Below are positions 31,696 to 40,143 of a stretch of 64,000 nucleotides of DNA, piece after piece. Position numbers and translations under genes: made by a program. The notes below the pieces were generated by a model. It was not told where the DNA came from, did no database searches, and saw only the letters and a list, made by a program, of their open reading frames with translations. Origin of the DNA: WTKG01 sp963735005 (GTDB taxonomy: Bacteria > Actinomycetota > Actinomycetes > Actinomycetales > Demequinaceae); contig CAVTJA010000010.1 of assembly GCA_963735005.1 (NCBI GenBank), forward strand, positions 310,001 to 374,000, given 5' to 3'. Numbering within the stretch: the first letter of the stretch is position 1; every line of letters starts with the position of its first letter.

Positions 31696-33138
31696 GTGGC
31701 ACTAGGAATCAAGGGCGCGGCGGACCCGGCCCTGATCGCGCTGCCGTGGGACATCCCGCTCGAGCAGTGGCCCGCCGACACCATCACCGCCCTCCCCCGC
31801 GGCATCTCGCGCCACGTGGTGCGGTTCGTGAAGCTTGGCGATCGGGTGATGGCGGTCAAGGAGACCAACCCCATGATCGCGGACCGCGAGTTCAAGCTGC
31901 TCCGCAGGTTGCGCAAGCTCGACGCCCCAGCGGTGCGGCCGGTGGCCGTCGTGACGGGCCGGGAAGACGCCAACGGCGAGCCGTTGGACGCCGCACTGGT
32001 GACCGAACACCTGCAGTTCTCCATGCCGTACCGCGCGCTGTTCTCCACCTCGCTGCGCAAGGAGACGGTCGAGCGCTGCACTGACGCGCTTGCAGTGTTG
32101 CTGGTCCGCCTGCACCTGCTTGGCTTCTACTGGGGCGATGTGTCGCTGTCCAACGCCCTGTTCCGGCGCGACGCCGCGGAATTCACCGCGTACCTCGTCG
32201 ACGCCGAGACCGGCGACATGCACGAAAACCTTACGGGCGGCCAGCGCGCGTACGACCTCGACCTGGCGCGCACGAACATCATGGGCGAGATCTTTGACCT
32301 CGAGGCGCAGGAGCGGCTAGACGAGTCGGTCGTGGCGGAGGAGGTCGCCGCGCGGCTCGGGCGCCGCTACGCGGAACTGTGGGACGCGCTTACCGAGGCC
32401 GAGACGATCACGACGAACATCCCGCTGACGATCGCCGAGCGGGTGCGCGAACTCAACGAACTCGGCTTCGACATCGCGGAGCTCGACATGCGGGAGACGG
32501 ACGGCGGCCGCGCGCTGTCGATCCGGCCCAAGGTGGTGGACGCCGGGCACCACGCCAGGCGCCTGATGCGCCTCACCGCGCTCGACGTGCAGGAGAACCA
32601 GGCGCGCCGTCTTCTGAACGACCTGGACGAGTATCGCGCGCTCAACGGCACACCCGGCGACGACGAGGGCTACCTCGCGCACCAGTGGCTGACAACCGTC
32701 TTCGAGCCCACCGTCCGCGCCGTCCCGCGCGACATGCGCGGCAAGCTCGAGCCCGCGCAGGTGTTCCACGAGGTTCTCGACCACCGCTGGTTCATCGCCG
32801 AGGCAGCGGGCCACGACGTGCCGATGCCGGTGGCCGTCGCGTCGTACGTAAAGAACGTGCTCCCCGATCGCCCTGACGAGAAGGCCGTGCTCGGCATGAG
32901 CGCGGCGGAGATCACAGCGGAGCTGCCGACGCTCGCGGCCCAGGTGGCGGCGCAGGTACCCGAGGAGTTCGAGGGCGATAACACCTACGGCTGGGGCACG
33001 GGCGGGCTTGAGCCCGTCACGCACGACACCCTCATGCCGGGTGAGCTGCCCATGCCCGCGCCGCGCGCGCCCAAGCGCGAGACGACCAAGCGGCCGGCAC
33101 CCAAGCGCAAGGCGCCGGGACCCAAGAAGAACGATTAG
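31696..33138 (+). CDS. DUF4032 protein, kinase-like
   Basis: 480 aa. The start is the GTG at 31696, 8 bases after GAGAGG; alternatives are GTG 31690 and TTG 31675. The first about 250 residues resemble the atypical kinase fold of lipopolysaccharide/RIO-type kinases: ALPRGISRHVVRFVKLGDRV, GDRVMAVKETN with the Lys, RALFSTSLRKETVERC, LGFYWGDVSLSNALF (catalytic Asp-Asn pair) and YLVDAETG. A DUF4032 C-terminal domain follows (RPKVVDAGHHARRLMRLTAL, HRWFIAEAAG), then a basic Lys/Pro-rich tail. Function unknown. Its TAG stop and the rlmB TAA stop overlap. Confidence 0.85.
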   Translation: MALGIKGAADPALIALPWDIPLEQWPADTITALPRGISRHVVRFVKLGDRVMAVKETNPMIADREFKLLRRLRKLDAPAVRPVAVVTGREDANGEPLDAALVTEHLQFSMPYRALFSTSLRKETVERCTDALAVLLVRLHLLGFYWGDVSLSNALFRRDAAEFTAYLVDAETGDMHENLTGGQRAYDLDLARTNIMGEIFDLEAQERLDESVVAEEVAARLGRRYAELWDALTEAETITTNIPLTIAERVRELNELGFDIAELDMRETDGGRALSIRPKVVDAGHHARRLMRLTALDVQENQARRLLNDLDEYRALNGTPGDDEGYLAHQWLTTVFEPTVRAVPRDMRGKLEPAQVFHEVLDHRWFIAEAAGHDVPMPVAVASYVKNVLPDRPDEKAVLGMSAAEITAELPTLAAQVAAQVPEEFEGDNTYGWGTGGLEPVTHDTLMPGELPMPAPRAPKRETTKRPAPKRKAPGPKKND

Positions 33139-34082
33139 CCGCGCGCGCGCCGCGCTTCGTAGAGCGCGACGGAAGCCGCCACGGAGGCGTTGAGGGACTC
33201 GGTCGAGGCGGAGATCGGGATGGAAGCGATCTGGTCGCAGGACTCGCGCACGAGCCGGGACAGCCCCTGGCCCTCTGAGCCGACCACCAACACGAGCGGG
33301 CCGTCCAGCAGCTCGGAGTCGCCGATGGTGACATCCCCGTCGCCGGCCAGGCCCACGACGAACAGCCGCTCCTTCTTGTACGCCTCGAGCGCGCGCACGA
33401 GGTTCGTGGCACGGGCGACCTGGATGCGGGCCGCGGCACCGGCGGACGTCTTCCAGGCGGCGGGAGTGACCGCGGCAGCGCGGCGCTCGGGGATCACGAC
33501 TCCCGTCGCCCCAAAGGCGGCGGCGGAGCGAATGATCGCACCAAGGTTGCGCGGGTCCTGAATCGAGTCGAGCGCGACGATGAGCGGGGTCCCCGGCACT
33601 GACAGCAGATCCTCGGGCTGCACGTACTTGTACTCCGACGCGATCAGGATGATGCCCTGATGCGTGGAGCCGGGCGCGATCTCGTCGAGCTCGGACTTGT
33701 GCACCTCGCGGATGGGAATGCCAGTGTCGAGCGCGGTGGATAGTGCCTCGGCCACGCGGTCGTCCGCGTCGATCTTGTTGAACACGTAGAGCGTCTCGGC
33801 CTCCATGCCGGCGCGCAGGGCCTCGAGCACCGCGTTGCGCCCCGCAACCACGTCGCCGGACGTGCGGTTCTTCACCTGCCCGCGAGAGCCTCCGGAGCGC
33901 TCGGCGGCGGCGTCGGACGCCCGCTTGCGCTTATGCGCGGCGTGGTACGGGCGGTCCTCGGCCTTGGGCGTTGGCCCCTTGCCCTCGAGGGCCTTGCGGC
34001 CCTTGCCGCCCGAGCCGACCTGCGGACCCTTCTTGCTGCCCGGCTTGCGCGTGGCGCCGCGGCGCTGTGAGTTTCCTGGCAC
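33135..34082 (-). CDS. rlmB: 23S rRNA methyltransferase of the SpoU (TrmH) family
   Basis: 315 aa. SpoU methylates ribose 2'-O positions of rRNA; RlmB targets Gm2251 of 23S in E. coli. A basic, disordered N-terminus (RRGATRKPGSKKGPQVGSGG) precedes an L30e-like domain (VVAGRNAVLEALRAGMEAET). The SAM-binding knot has VALDSIQDPRNLGAIIRSAA, VIPERRAAAVTPAAWKTSAG, LVVGSEGQGLSRLV and SIPISASTESLNASVAASVA. GTG start at 34082, 2 bases after the cysS stop. The downstream end shares its stop with DUF4032 (convergent). Many neighbours (cysS, ispF) match the conserved actinobacterial order. Confidence 0.93.
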   Translation of the reverse strand: MPGNSQRRGATRKPGSKKGPQVGSGGKGRKALEGKGPTPKAEDRPYHAAHKRKRASDAAAERSGGSRGQVKNRTSGDVVAGRNAVLEALRAGMEAETLYVFNKIDADDRVAEALSTALDTGIPIREVHKSELDEIAPGSTHQGIILIASEYKYVQPEDLLSVPGTPLIVALDSIQDPRNLGAIIRSAAAFGATGVVIPERRAAAVTPAAWKTSAGAAARIQVARATNLVRALEAYKKERLFVVGLAGDGDVTIGDSELLDGPLVLVVGSEGQGLSRLVRESCDQIASIPISASTESLNASVAASVALYEARRARG

Positions 34083-34084
34083 GG

Positions 34085-35506
34085 TCAGTCTCCCTGAGCT
34101 AGCGACCAACGAACGCCGTCCGCGCCGTCTTCAAGCACAATGCCCGCGGCCGCGAGCCGGTCGCGGATGGCATCCGCCGCGGCCCAGTCCTTGGCCTCGC
34201 GAGCTGCGGCACGGGCGGCGATCTCCGATGCGACGAGCGCGTCGAGCGCGGCCACGGCGGCGTCGCCGGTGGAGTCGGTGCGCCATTGCGGCGAAAGGGG
34301 GTCGAGCCCCAGCACGTCGAGCATCGCGCGGACCGCGAGCGCGAGCGGCGCGAGCGCGGCGTCGTCCCCCTTTGTCAGGGCGGTGTTTCCCTCGCGCACG
34401 GTCTCGTGGATGTGGGCGAGCGCGCGCGGCACGGCGAGGTCGTCGTTCAGGGCGTCGATGAACTCCGGGGGCAACGACGCGGTGGCGACCTCGTGGGCCG
34501 TTGCCTCCCCGACGCGCTCGGTGGCGCGCCGCACGAAGCCATCAAGCCGCGCCCAGGTAGCCTCGGCATCCTCGATGCTTGAATCGGAGTACTCGAGCAT
34601 CGACCGGTAGTGGACGCCCGCGAGCGCGAGCCGCAGCGGTGCGGCCGAGTGCTCGCGCAGCACCTCGGCCACGTGCAGCGAGTTGCCGAGCGACTTCGAC
34701 ATCTTGGTGCCGGACTGGGTGAGCCACGCGCTGTGCATCCACACCCGCGCAAACGGGTGCCCAGCCGCGCGCGACTGCGCCTGCTCGTTCTCGTGATGCG
34801 GGAAACGCAGGTCGAGCCCGCCGCCGTGGATGTCGAATTCCGTGCCGAGGTAGCGCTCGGCCATGGCGGAGCACTCGATGTGCCAGCCCGGGCGGCCCCG
34901 GCCGAACGGCGCGTCCCAGAACGCTGTGCCGGGCTCGTCGTCCTTGACGCCCTTCCACAGCGCGAAGTCGCGCGCGTCGCGCTTGGCGTCGACGTCGGGC
35001 GAGTCCTGGGCGGGGGCCATGTCCTCGAGCCCCTGGTTCGTCAGTGAGCCGTAGTCGGGGAACGAGCGGACATCGAAGTACACGGAGCCGTCGAGCGTGT
35101 ACGCGTGGCCAGCGTCAAGCAGCTGCGAGATCAGCGCGACGATCCCCGGGATGTGGCCCGTCGCGCGCGGCTCAACCGTGGGCGGGAGGATGCCGAGCGC
35201 GTCGTACGCCTGGGTGAACTCGCGCTCGAAGCGCTGCGCCCACGCCCACCACTCCACGCCGTTGTCGGCGGCGAGGTCGAAGATCTTGTCGCCGATGTCG
35301 GTGACGTTGCGGACGTAGGTGACGTCGTGGCCGGTCCGGATCAGCCAGCGGCGCAGCACGTCGAACGCGACGAACGCGCGCATGTGGCCCACGTGAGGCG
35401 CGCCCTGGACCGTCGCGCCGCACACGTAGATGCCCACCTTGCCGTCGACAAGGGGCGCGAAGTCGGCTTCTTCGCGGGTGGCGGTGTTGAACAGGCGCAG
35501 AGTCAC
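34085..35506 (-). CDS. cysS: Cysteinyl-tRNA synthetase
   Basis: 473 aa. It charges tRNA-Cys; class I with an internal zinc site. GTG start at 35506 (MTLRLFNTATREEADFAPLV); frames extending to 35848 run into ispF. Seen: YVCGATVQGAPHVGHMRAFV (the HIGH-type box as HVGH with the zinc Cys before it), DVTYVRNVTDIGDKI, GWHIECSAMAERYLG, FPHHENEQAQS, and KMSKSLGN. The C-terminal helical tRNA-binding domain has a typical QARLxxL-like start. The 5-base gap to ispF and 2-base gap to rlmB show one operon ispD-ispF-cysS-rlmB. Confidence 0.96.
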   Translation of the reverse strand: MTLRLFNTATREEADFAPLVDGKVGIYVCGATVQGAPHVGHMRAFVAFDVLRRWLIRTGHDVTYVRNVTDIGDKIFDLAADNGVEWWAWAQRFEREFTQAYDALGILPPTVEPRATGHIPGIVALISQLLDAGHAYTLDGSVYFDVRSFPDYGSLTNQGLEDMAPAQDSPDVDAKRDARDFALWKGVKDDEPGTAFWDAPFGRGRPGWHIECSAMAERYLGTEFDIHGGGLDLRFPHHENEQAQSRAAGHPFARVWMHSAWLTQSGTKMSKSLGNSLHVAEVLREHSAAPLRLALAGVHYRSMLEYSDSSIEDAEATWARLDGFVRRATERVGEATAHEVATASLPPEFIDALNDDLAVPRALAHIHETVREGNTALTKGDDAALAPLALAVRAMLDVLGLDPLSPQWRTDSTGDAAVAALDALVASEIAARAAAREAKDWAAADAIRDRLAAAGIVLEDGADGVRWSLAQGD

Positions 35507-35511
35507 GGGGA

Positions 35512-35988
35512 TCAGGCTACCGGCGTCAGGAGCGCGGTGGCGAATGCCGCCAGGCCCTCGCCGCGTCCCGTAAGGCCCAGCCCGTCCGTGGTGGTGGCTG
35601 CGACGCTCACGGGGGCGCCCACCGCCTGCGAGAGCGCGCCCTCTGCCTCGGCGCGGCGCAAACCAACCTTGGGTCGGTTGCCGATCACCTGGATCGCGAC
35701 GTTGCCGATCTCGAAGCCCGCGGCCCGGACGATGCGCGCGGCCTCCTCGAGCAGGGTCAGGCCGGCGGCGTCGCGCCACTTCTCGTCGGCGGTGCCGAAG
35801 TGGTGGCCGAGGTCGCCAAGGCCCGCGGCGCTGAACAGGGCGTCGCAAGCGGCGTGGGCCGCGACATCGGCGTCGCTGTGGCCCGCGAGCGAGCGCTCGT
35901 CCGGCCAGTACAAGCCCGCCAAGTTGAGGCCGAAGTCTTCGCCGTAGGCGTGGACGTCAACACCGATACCGGTGCGCGGAGTGCTCAT
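35512..35988 (-). CDS. ispF: 2-C-methyl-D-erythritol 2,4-cyclodiphosphate synthase
   Basis: 158 aa, MEP-pathway enzyme of isoprenoid synthesis. Seen: GIGVDVHAYGEDFGLNLAGL (zinc Asp-x-His), SLAGHSDADVAAHAACDALF with the third ligand His, GLGDLGHHFGTADEKWRDAA and the C-terminal VAATTTDGLGLTGRGEGLAA. The start overlaps the IspD stop by 4 bases (ATGA), and 5 bases separate it from cysS. The trimer binds the product of IspE; no ispE in view. Confidence 0.95.
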   Translation of the reverse strand: MSTPRTGIGVDVHAYGEDFGLNLAGLYWPDERSLAGHSDADVAAHAACDALFSAAGLGDLGHHFGTADEKWRDAAGLTLLEEAARIVRAAGFEIGNVAIQVIGNRPKVGLRRAEAEGALSQAVGAPVSVAATTTDGLGLTGRGEGLAAFATALLTPVA

Positions 35989-36686
35989 GCGTGCCTCGCC
36001 ACGTGTTCCGCGAGGGCGAGATCCCCCGCTGTTGTCACCTTAAAGCCCCAGGGGTGGCCCTCGGTGGCCACCACGCGGTAGCCGTACTTGCGGGCGAGCG
36101 AGGCGTCGTCGGTGCCTTCGAAGCCGTCCGCGGCGGCGCGCGCGTGGGCGTCGATGGCGACGTCCCACCTGAACACCTGCGGGGTCTGGGCCGCGCGGAA
36201 GGAGTCACGATCGATGCCCGGCCCGAGCGAGCCGTCGTCCCCCGGCGCGGCGACGAGCGTATCGACAAGCGGGACGACAGGCACAGCGCCGTCGGCGCCT
36301 GCCGCCACCGCCCCGAGCGCTGCCTCCATCGCCACGACCGGTTGGAATGCGCGGGCGGCGTCGTGAATGAGGACCGCGGTGATGTCGTCGCGGCTGCGGG
36401 CGATGGCTGCCAGACCCGCCTCCACCGACTGCTGCCGGGTGTCGCCGCCGGCGACGATCCGCAGGTCGAGCGCGGGCCGTCCCATGGCGACGGACGCCAC
36501 GGCTTCGTGGAAGTCGTCTAGCCGGTCGGCGGGCGCGGTGATCACCACGAGCGGTGCCACCTGGGCAAGGCGGTCGAGCGCCCACGCCACGAGCGCCTGG
36601 CCAGCCACGGGCACGAGTGCCTTGGGCTGGCCAGCGCCCAGGCGGCTACCGACTCCGGCGGCCGTCAAGACGGCCGCGACGGTCAC
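35985..36686 (-). CDS. ispD: 2-C-methyl-D-erythritol 4-phosphate cytidylyltransferase
   Basis: 233 aa. It makes CDP-methylerythritol from CTP and MEP. The CTP loop is AAVLTAAGVGSRLGAGQPKA at residues 4-23 with the conserved Arg and Lys. Later motifs: VAGGDTRQQSVEAGLA, AVLIHDAARAFQPV, TPQVFRWDVAIDA and ATEGHPWGFKVTTAGDLALA. The C-terminus overlaps ispF by four bases. It starts 4 bases into the carD stop region (36683-36686 overlap), so translation is coupled to carD. Confidence 0.95.
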   Translation of the reverse strand: MTVAAVLTAAGVGSRLGAGQPKALVPVAGQALVAWALDRLAQVAPLVVITAPADRLDDFHEAVASVAMGRPALDLRIVAGGDTRQQSVEAGLAAIARSRDDITAVLIHDAARAFQPVVAMEAALGAVAAGADGAVPVVPLVDTLVAAPGDDGSLGPGIDRDSFRAAQTPQVFRWDVAIDAHARAAADGFEGTDDASLARKYGYRVVATEGHPWGFKVTTAGDLALAEHVARHA

Positions 36687-37165
36687 GAGGCGAGGACCTC
36701 GTCGAGACGCGTCTCCGCTGCCTCTTCGGTGGACTTTTCGGCAAGCGCGAGTTCGGACACGAGGATCTGACGTGCCTTGGCGAGCATGCGCTTTTCGCCG
36801 GCGCTGAGGCCCTTGTCGTTGTCGCGACGCGACAGGTCGCGGACGACCTCGGCTACGCGAATCACATCGCCAGAGGCGAGCTTCTCGACGTTTGCCTTGT
36901 AGCGACGCGACCAGTTAGTGGGCTCTTCGATGTAGGGCTCGCGGAGAACTGAGAAGACCTCGAGCAGGCCCTTCTTGTCGACCACATCACGAACGCCGAC
37001 GAGGTCGACGTTCTCTGCGGGCACCTCGATGGTCAGGTCACCCTGCGCCACCTTCAGCTTGAGGTACGTCTTCTCCTCGCCGCGTACGGTGCGCTTCTTG
37101 ATGTCCTGGATTTGTGCGGCCCCGTGGTGCGGATAGACCACGGTCTCGCCGACTGCAAAGTTCAT
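36683..37165 (-). CDS. carD: CarD-family transcriptional regulator
   Basis: 160 aa. The N-terminal Tudor-like domain (FAVGETVVYPHHGAAQIQDI) binds the RNA-polymerase beta lobe, and a helical C-terminal DNA-binding half carries a conserved Trp (PTNWSRRYKANVEKLASGDV) that touches the -10 upstream fork. It stabilises the open complex at rRNA and housekeeping promoters and is essential in mycobacteria. The frame is followed directly by ispD; carD-ispD is a conserved pair. The ATG at 37165 has an RBS-like AAGGGG. Confidence 0.94.
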   Translation of the reverse strand: MNFAVGETVVYPHHGAAQIQDIKKRTVRGEEKTYLKLKVAQGDLTIEVPAENVDLVGVRDVVDKKGLLEVFSVLREPYIEEPTNWSRRYKANVEKLASGDVIRVAEVVRDLSRRDNDKGLSAGEKRMLAKARQILVSELALAEKSTEEAAETRLDEVLAS

Positions 37166-37251
37166 CGTTGAATTGTCCCCTTCTGACTGCAGCCATTCTA
37201 CCAGGGGTGGCGGACTCTAGCAGGATCAGGTTTTTTCCGTCCAGAGGGGCA

Positions 37252-37275
37252 TCGGCGCGTCTCGGATAGCGCCGA
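37252..37275 (-). terminator. Stem-loop after pstB
   Basis: A 7-bp stem (TCGGCGC with GCGCCGA) and 10-base loop stand 19 bases beyond the pstB stop on the minus strand, before carD. No T-run is visible; it could stop pst transcription ahead of carD, or be part of the carD leader. Confidence 0.4.
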
Positions 37276-37294
37276 CGCGGTGGAGGGTCGCGCT

Positions 37295-38074
37295 CTACCC
37301 GAACCGGCCGGAGATGTAGTCCTCCGTCGCCTTCACCTCTGGCGCGGAGAAGATCACCGAGGTGTCGTTCATCTCGATCAGCTTGCCCGGCTTGCCGCTT
37401 CCGGCGATGTTGAAGAACGCCGTGCGCTCGGAGACGCGGGCGGCCTGCTGCATGTTGTGGGTGACGATCACGATCGTGTAATCGTTCTTGAGCTCCGCGA
37501 TGAGGTCCTCGATCGCGAGGGTCGAGATCGGGTCAAGCGCCGAGCACGGCTCGTCCATGAGCAACACGTCGGGCTTGATTGCGATGGCGCGCGCGATGCA
37601 TAGCCGCTGCTGCTGGCCTCCGGAGAGCGACGAACCGGGCTTGTCGAGCCGGTCCTTGACCTCGTTCCAGAGGTTCGCACCCTGGAGCGACGACTCGACC
37701 AGCTCCTCCTGATCCGCCTTGGGCATCCGCTTGGAGTTGAGCTTCACTCCCGCGAGCACGTTCTCGGCGATGGACATCGTGGGGAACGGGTTGGGGCGCT
37801 GAAACACCATGCCCACGTGGCGGCGCACCGACACAGGATCAACGCTTGACCCGTACAGGTTGACGCCGTCCATCAGGACCTCGCCGTCGACCTTCGCGCC
37901 GGGGATCACCTCGTGCATGCGGTTCAGCGTGCGAATGAACGTCGACTTGCCACATCCGGACGGGCCAATCAGCGCCGTCACGGACCTCGGCTCGATCGCG
38001 AGCGACACATCCTCCACGGCGAGGAAGCTGCCGTAGAACACGTTGAGGTTATTGACGTCGATGCGCTTGGCCAC
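37295..38074 (-). CDS. pstB: Phosphate ABC transporter ATP-binding protein
   Basis: 259 aa. Walker A LIGPSGCGKSTFIRTLNRM at residues 36-54, MVFQRPNPFPTMSIAENVLA with the Q-loop, signature SLSGGQQQRLCIARAI, Walker B PDVLLMDEPCSALDPIST, the D-loop and switch His in IVIVTHNMQQAARVS. PstB energises high-affinity phosphate uptake with PstA/PstC and also signals sufficiency through PhoU to the sensor kinase. It is the last gene of pstSCAB here, 14 bases after pstA. Confidence 0.97.
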   Translation of the reverse strand: MAKRIDVNNLNVFYGSFLAVEDVSLAIEPRSVTALIGPSGCGKSTFIRTLNRMHEVIPGAKVDGEVLMDGVNLYGSSVDPVSVRRHVGMVFQRPNPFPTMSIAENVLAGVKLNSKRMPKADQEELVESSLQGANLWNEVKDRLDKPGSSLSGGQQQRLCIARAIAIKPDVLLMDEPCSALDPISTLAIEDLIAELKNDYTIVIVTHNMQQAARVSERTAFFNIAGSGKPGKLIEMNDTSVIFSAPEVKATEDYISGRFG

Positions 38075-38088
38075 GATTGCTCCGGTTT

Positions 38089-39048
38089 CTAGCGGCTGGT
38101 CTTAGGGGACAGGTACTTGGCGATGAGTCGTGCGATGAGGTTGAGCGCCATCACGATGATGATGAGCACGAAGGCGGCCGCCCACGCGCGAAGTTCGGTG
38201 ATCTCCGGTACGCACGCGACGTTCGGGTCATTGCACGCCTGGTCGCCCTTGTGCCACTCGGACACGATGTAGACGGGCAGCGACATCATCCGGCCGGAGA
38301 ACAGGTTGAGGTTGAGCGAGTCCGCGACGCCTACCGCGATCAGCAGCGGGGCGGTTTCTCCGATCACGCGCGCGATCGACAGCGTGATTCCCGTGGTGAT
38401 GCCTGCGCTGGCGGTTCGGAGCACGACCTTGAGGATGGTCAGCCACTTGGGCACGCCCAGCGCGTACGACGCCTCGCGGAGCTCATGCGGAACGAGCCGT
38501 AGCATTTCCTCCGTCGCGCGCACCACCACGGGGATCATCAATACAGATAGTGCCACCGCGCCCACGATGCCAGTGGTGGTGCCGGGCCCGAACAGCACCG
38601 CGAACAGCGCGAATGCGAACAGGCCCGCGACGATGGAGGGGATGCCGGTCATCACATCCACGAAGAACGTGACTGCGCGCTTGAGTGGGCCGCGGCCGTA
38701 CTCGACCAAGTAGATCGCCGTCAGTAGCCCGATCGGCACCGAGATGATCGCCGCACCCAAGGTGATCAGCAGGGTGCCAAAGATCGCGTGGTAGATCCCG
38801 CCCGCCGGCGCGCCTCCAAAGACGTTGCGCATGGACTGGGTGAGGAAGTCGATGTTGAAGTTGTGCTCGCCCTGCGAATCCACAAAGAAGCGCGAGACGC
38901 CACGCTGCGCGACCGTCACCACCAGCCACACAAGCGGGACCAATACGAGGGTGAAGGCGAGGTACACGAGCCCACGCATGACGCCGTTCACAACACGGCG
39001 ACGCGTGGAAATCACGCCGAAGGTCGCCGTGGGCAGCGTGTCGGTCAT
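38089..39048 (-). CDS. pstA: Phosphate ABC transporter permease PstA
   Basis: 319 aa from the ATG at 39048, overlapping the pstC stop by 4 bases (ATGA); an upstream frame to 39090 is discounted. Six hydrophobic helices, an N-terminal cytoplasmic lead and an extracytoplasmic loop (DQACNDPNVACVPEITELRA) with Cys residues. The EAA-type coupling motif for PstB is in VPHELREASYALGVPKWLTI. It forms the inner-membrane channel with PstC. Confidence 0.95.
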   Translation of the reverse strand: MTDTLPTATFGVISTRRRVVNGVMRGLVYLAFTLVLVPLVWLVVTVAQRGVSRFFVDSQGEHNFNIDFLTQSMRNVFGGAPAGGIYHAIFGTLLITLGAAIISVPIGLLTAIYLVEYGRGPLKRAVTFFVDVMTGIPSIVAGLFAFALFAVLFGPGTTTGIVGAVALSVLMIPVVVRATEEMLRLVPHELREASYALGVPKWLTILKVVLRTASAGITTGITLSIARVIGETAPLLIAVGVADSLNLNLFSGRMMSLPVYIVSEWHKGDQACNDPNVACVPEITELRAWAAAFVLIIIVMALNLIARLIAKYLSPKTSR

Positions 39049-40052
39049 CCGTTCGCCCCCGAAAAGTCGGCGCGCCGCGATACAACCCACCGCGCGAGCA
39101 TGTTGACGGCCAGCGTGATGACGAACAGCGCGAGGCCCATGGCGATGAGCGCCGAGACGCCCGTTTCGTTCGCCTCCGGGAACTTCAGCGCGATGTTTGC
39201 GGCGATCGTATTGGTTTCGCCCGCCTGCAAGATGTTCACCGAGTAACTAAGCCCCGGAGAAAGAACCATGTACACCGCCATCGTCTCCCCGAGCGCCCTG
39301 CCGAGCCCCAGCATGGTCGCGCCCACCATGCCCGAGCGGGCGTACGGCAGGACGGCCAGGCGGATGACCTCCCAGCGCGTGGCTCCCATGGCGAGCGCGG
39401 CCTCCTCGTGCAGTTTGGGCGTCTGCAGGAACACCTCGCGGGAGATCGCGCAGATGATCGGGATCACCATGATGGCGAGAATGATCGAAGCCGACAGCGC
39501 GACGCGCCCCGTCGTCGACACCGTGTTGGTCGTAGGGTCGGGCGCGAACAACGGGATCCATCCCAGGTACTTGCCAAGCAACGCGTAGAACGGCTGGATG
39601 ACCGGAAGCACCACGATCGCGCCCCACAGCCCGTACACGACGGAAGGGATGGCGGCCAGCAGGTCGATCAAGTAACCCAGGCTCATCGCCATGCGGCGAG
39701 GTGCGAAGTGCGAGATGAAGAGGGCCGTCCCAATGGCGAGGGGCGTCGCGATCAGCAGCGCGATCGTGGAGATCAGCAACGTGCCGAAGACAAGGTAGCC
39801 GATCGTGGCGAGCAGCGTCTCGCCGGAGTCGGTGCCGAGCCAGTCGACGTGAGAGGCGAGGTCGGCGGCGGACGACGTCATCGCCGGCATGCCCTTGACG
39901 AGCAGGAAGGTCGCCACCGCGGCGAGCGTCGCGAGAATCAGGACCGCGGCACCCTTGGAGATGCCCGAGAACACGCCGTCTGCGACCGACCGCTTGCTAG
40001 CGGTCAGGCCCGCCGCTGCGGCGGGTGACGGGGCCTCAGTCGCTGTACTCAC
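39045..40052 (-). CDS. pstC: Phosphate ABC transporter permease PstC
   Basis: 335 aa. GTG start at 40052 (MSTATEAPSPAAAAGLTASK) after CGGAGC; an ATG at 40103 in the same frame is the alternative, giving 17 more residues. About six helices, and the EAA motif LHEEAALAMGATRWEVIRLA near residue 225 pairs with PstB. A hydrophilic loop (FAPDPTTNTVSTTGRVALSA) contains conserved phosphate-channel residues. Located 3' of the stem-loop that separates it from pstS. Confidence 0.95.
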   Translation of the reverse strand: MSTATEAPSPAAAAGLTASKRSVADGVFSGISKGAAVLILATLAAVATFLLVKGMPAMTSSAADLASHVDWLGTDSGETLLATIGYLVFGTLLISTIALLIATPLAIGTALFISHFAPRRMAMSLGYLIDLLAAIPSVVYGLWGAIVVLPVIQPFYALLGKYLGWIPLFAPDPTTNTVSTTGRVALSASIILAIMVIPIICAISREVFLQTPKLHEEAALAMGATRWEVIRLAVLPYARSGMVGATMLGLGRALGETMAVYMVLSPGLSYSVNILQAGETNTIAANIALKFPEANETGVSALIAMGLALFVITLAVNMLARWVVSRRADFSGANG

Positions 40053-40088
40053 GCGCGCGCTCCGATCGTCGTCGTCGTATAAGAACTT

Positions 40089-40126
40089 CGGTGGTGGACC
40101 CATCCTCTCGAATGGGCCCACCACCG
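40089..40126 (-). promoter_or_regulatory. pstS-pstC intercistronic stem-loop
   Basis: CGGTGGTGG...CCACCACCG plus a 5-bp inner stem (CCCAT/ATGGG, one mismatch) with an 8-base loop lies in the 91 bases between pstS and pstC. This matches the common arrangement where attenuation or mRNA stabilisation makes much more PstS than channel. Confidence 0.65.
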
Positions 40127-40143
40127 GTCCAGTCCGCTGGGGG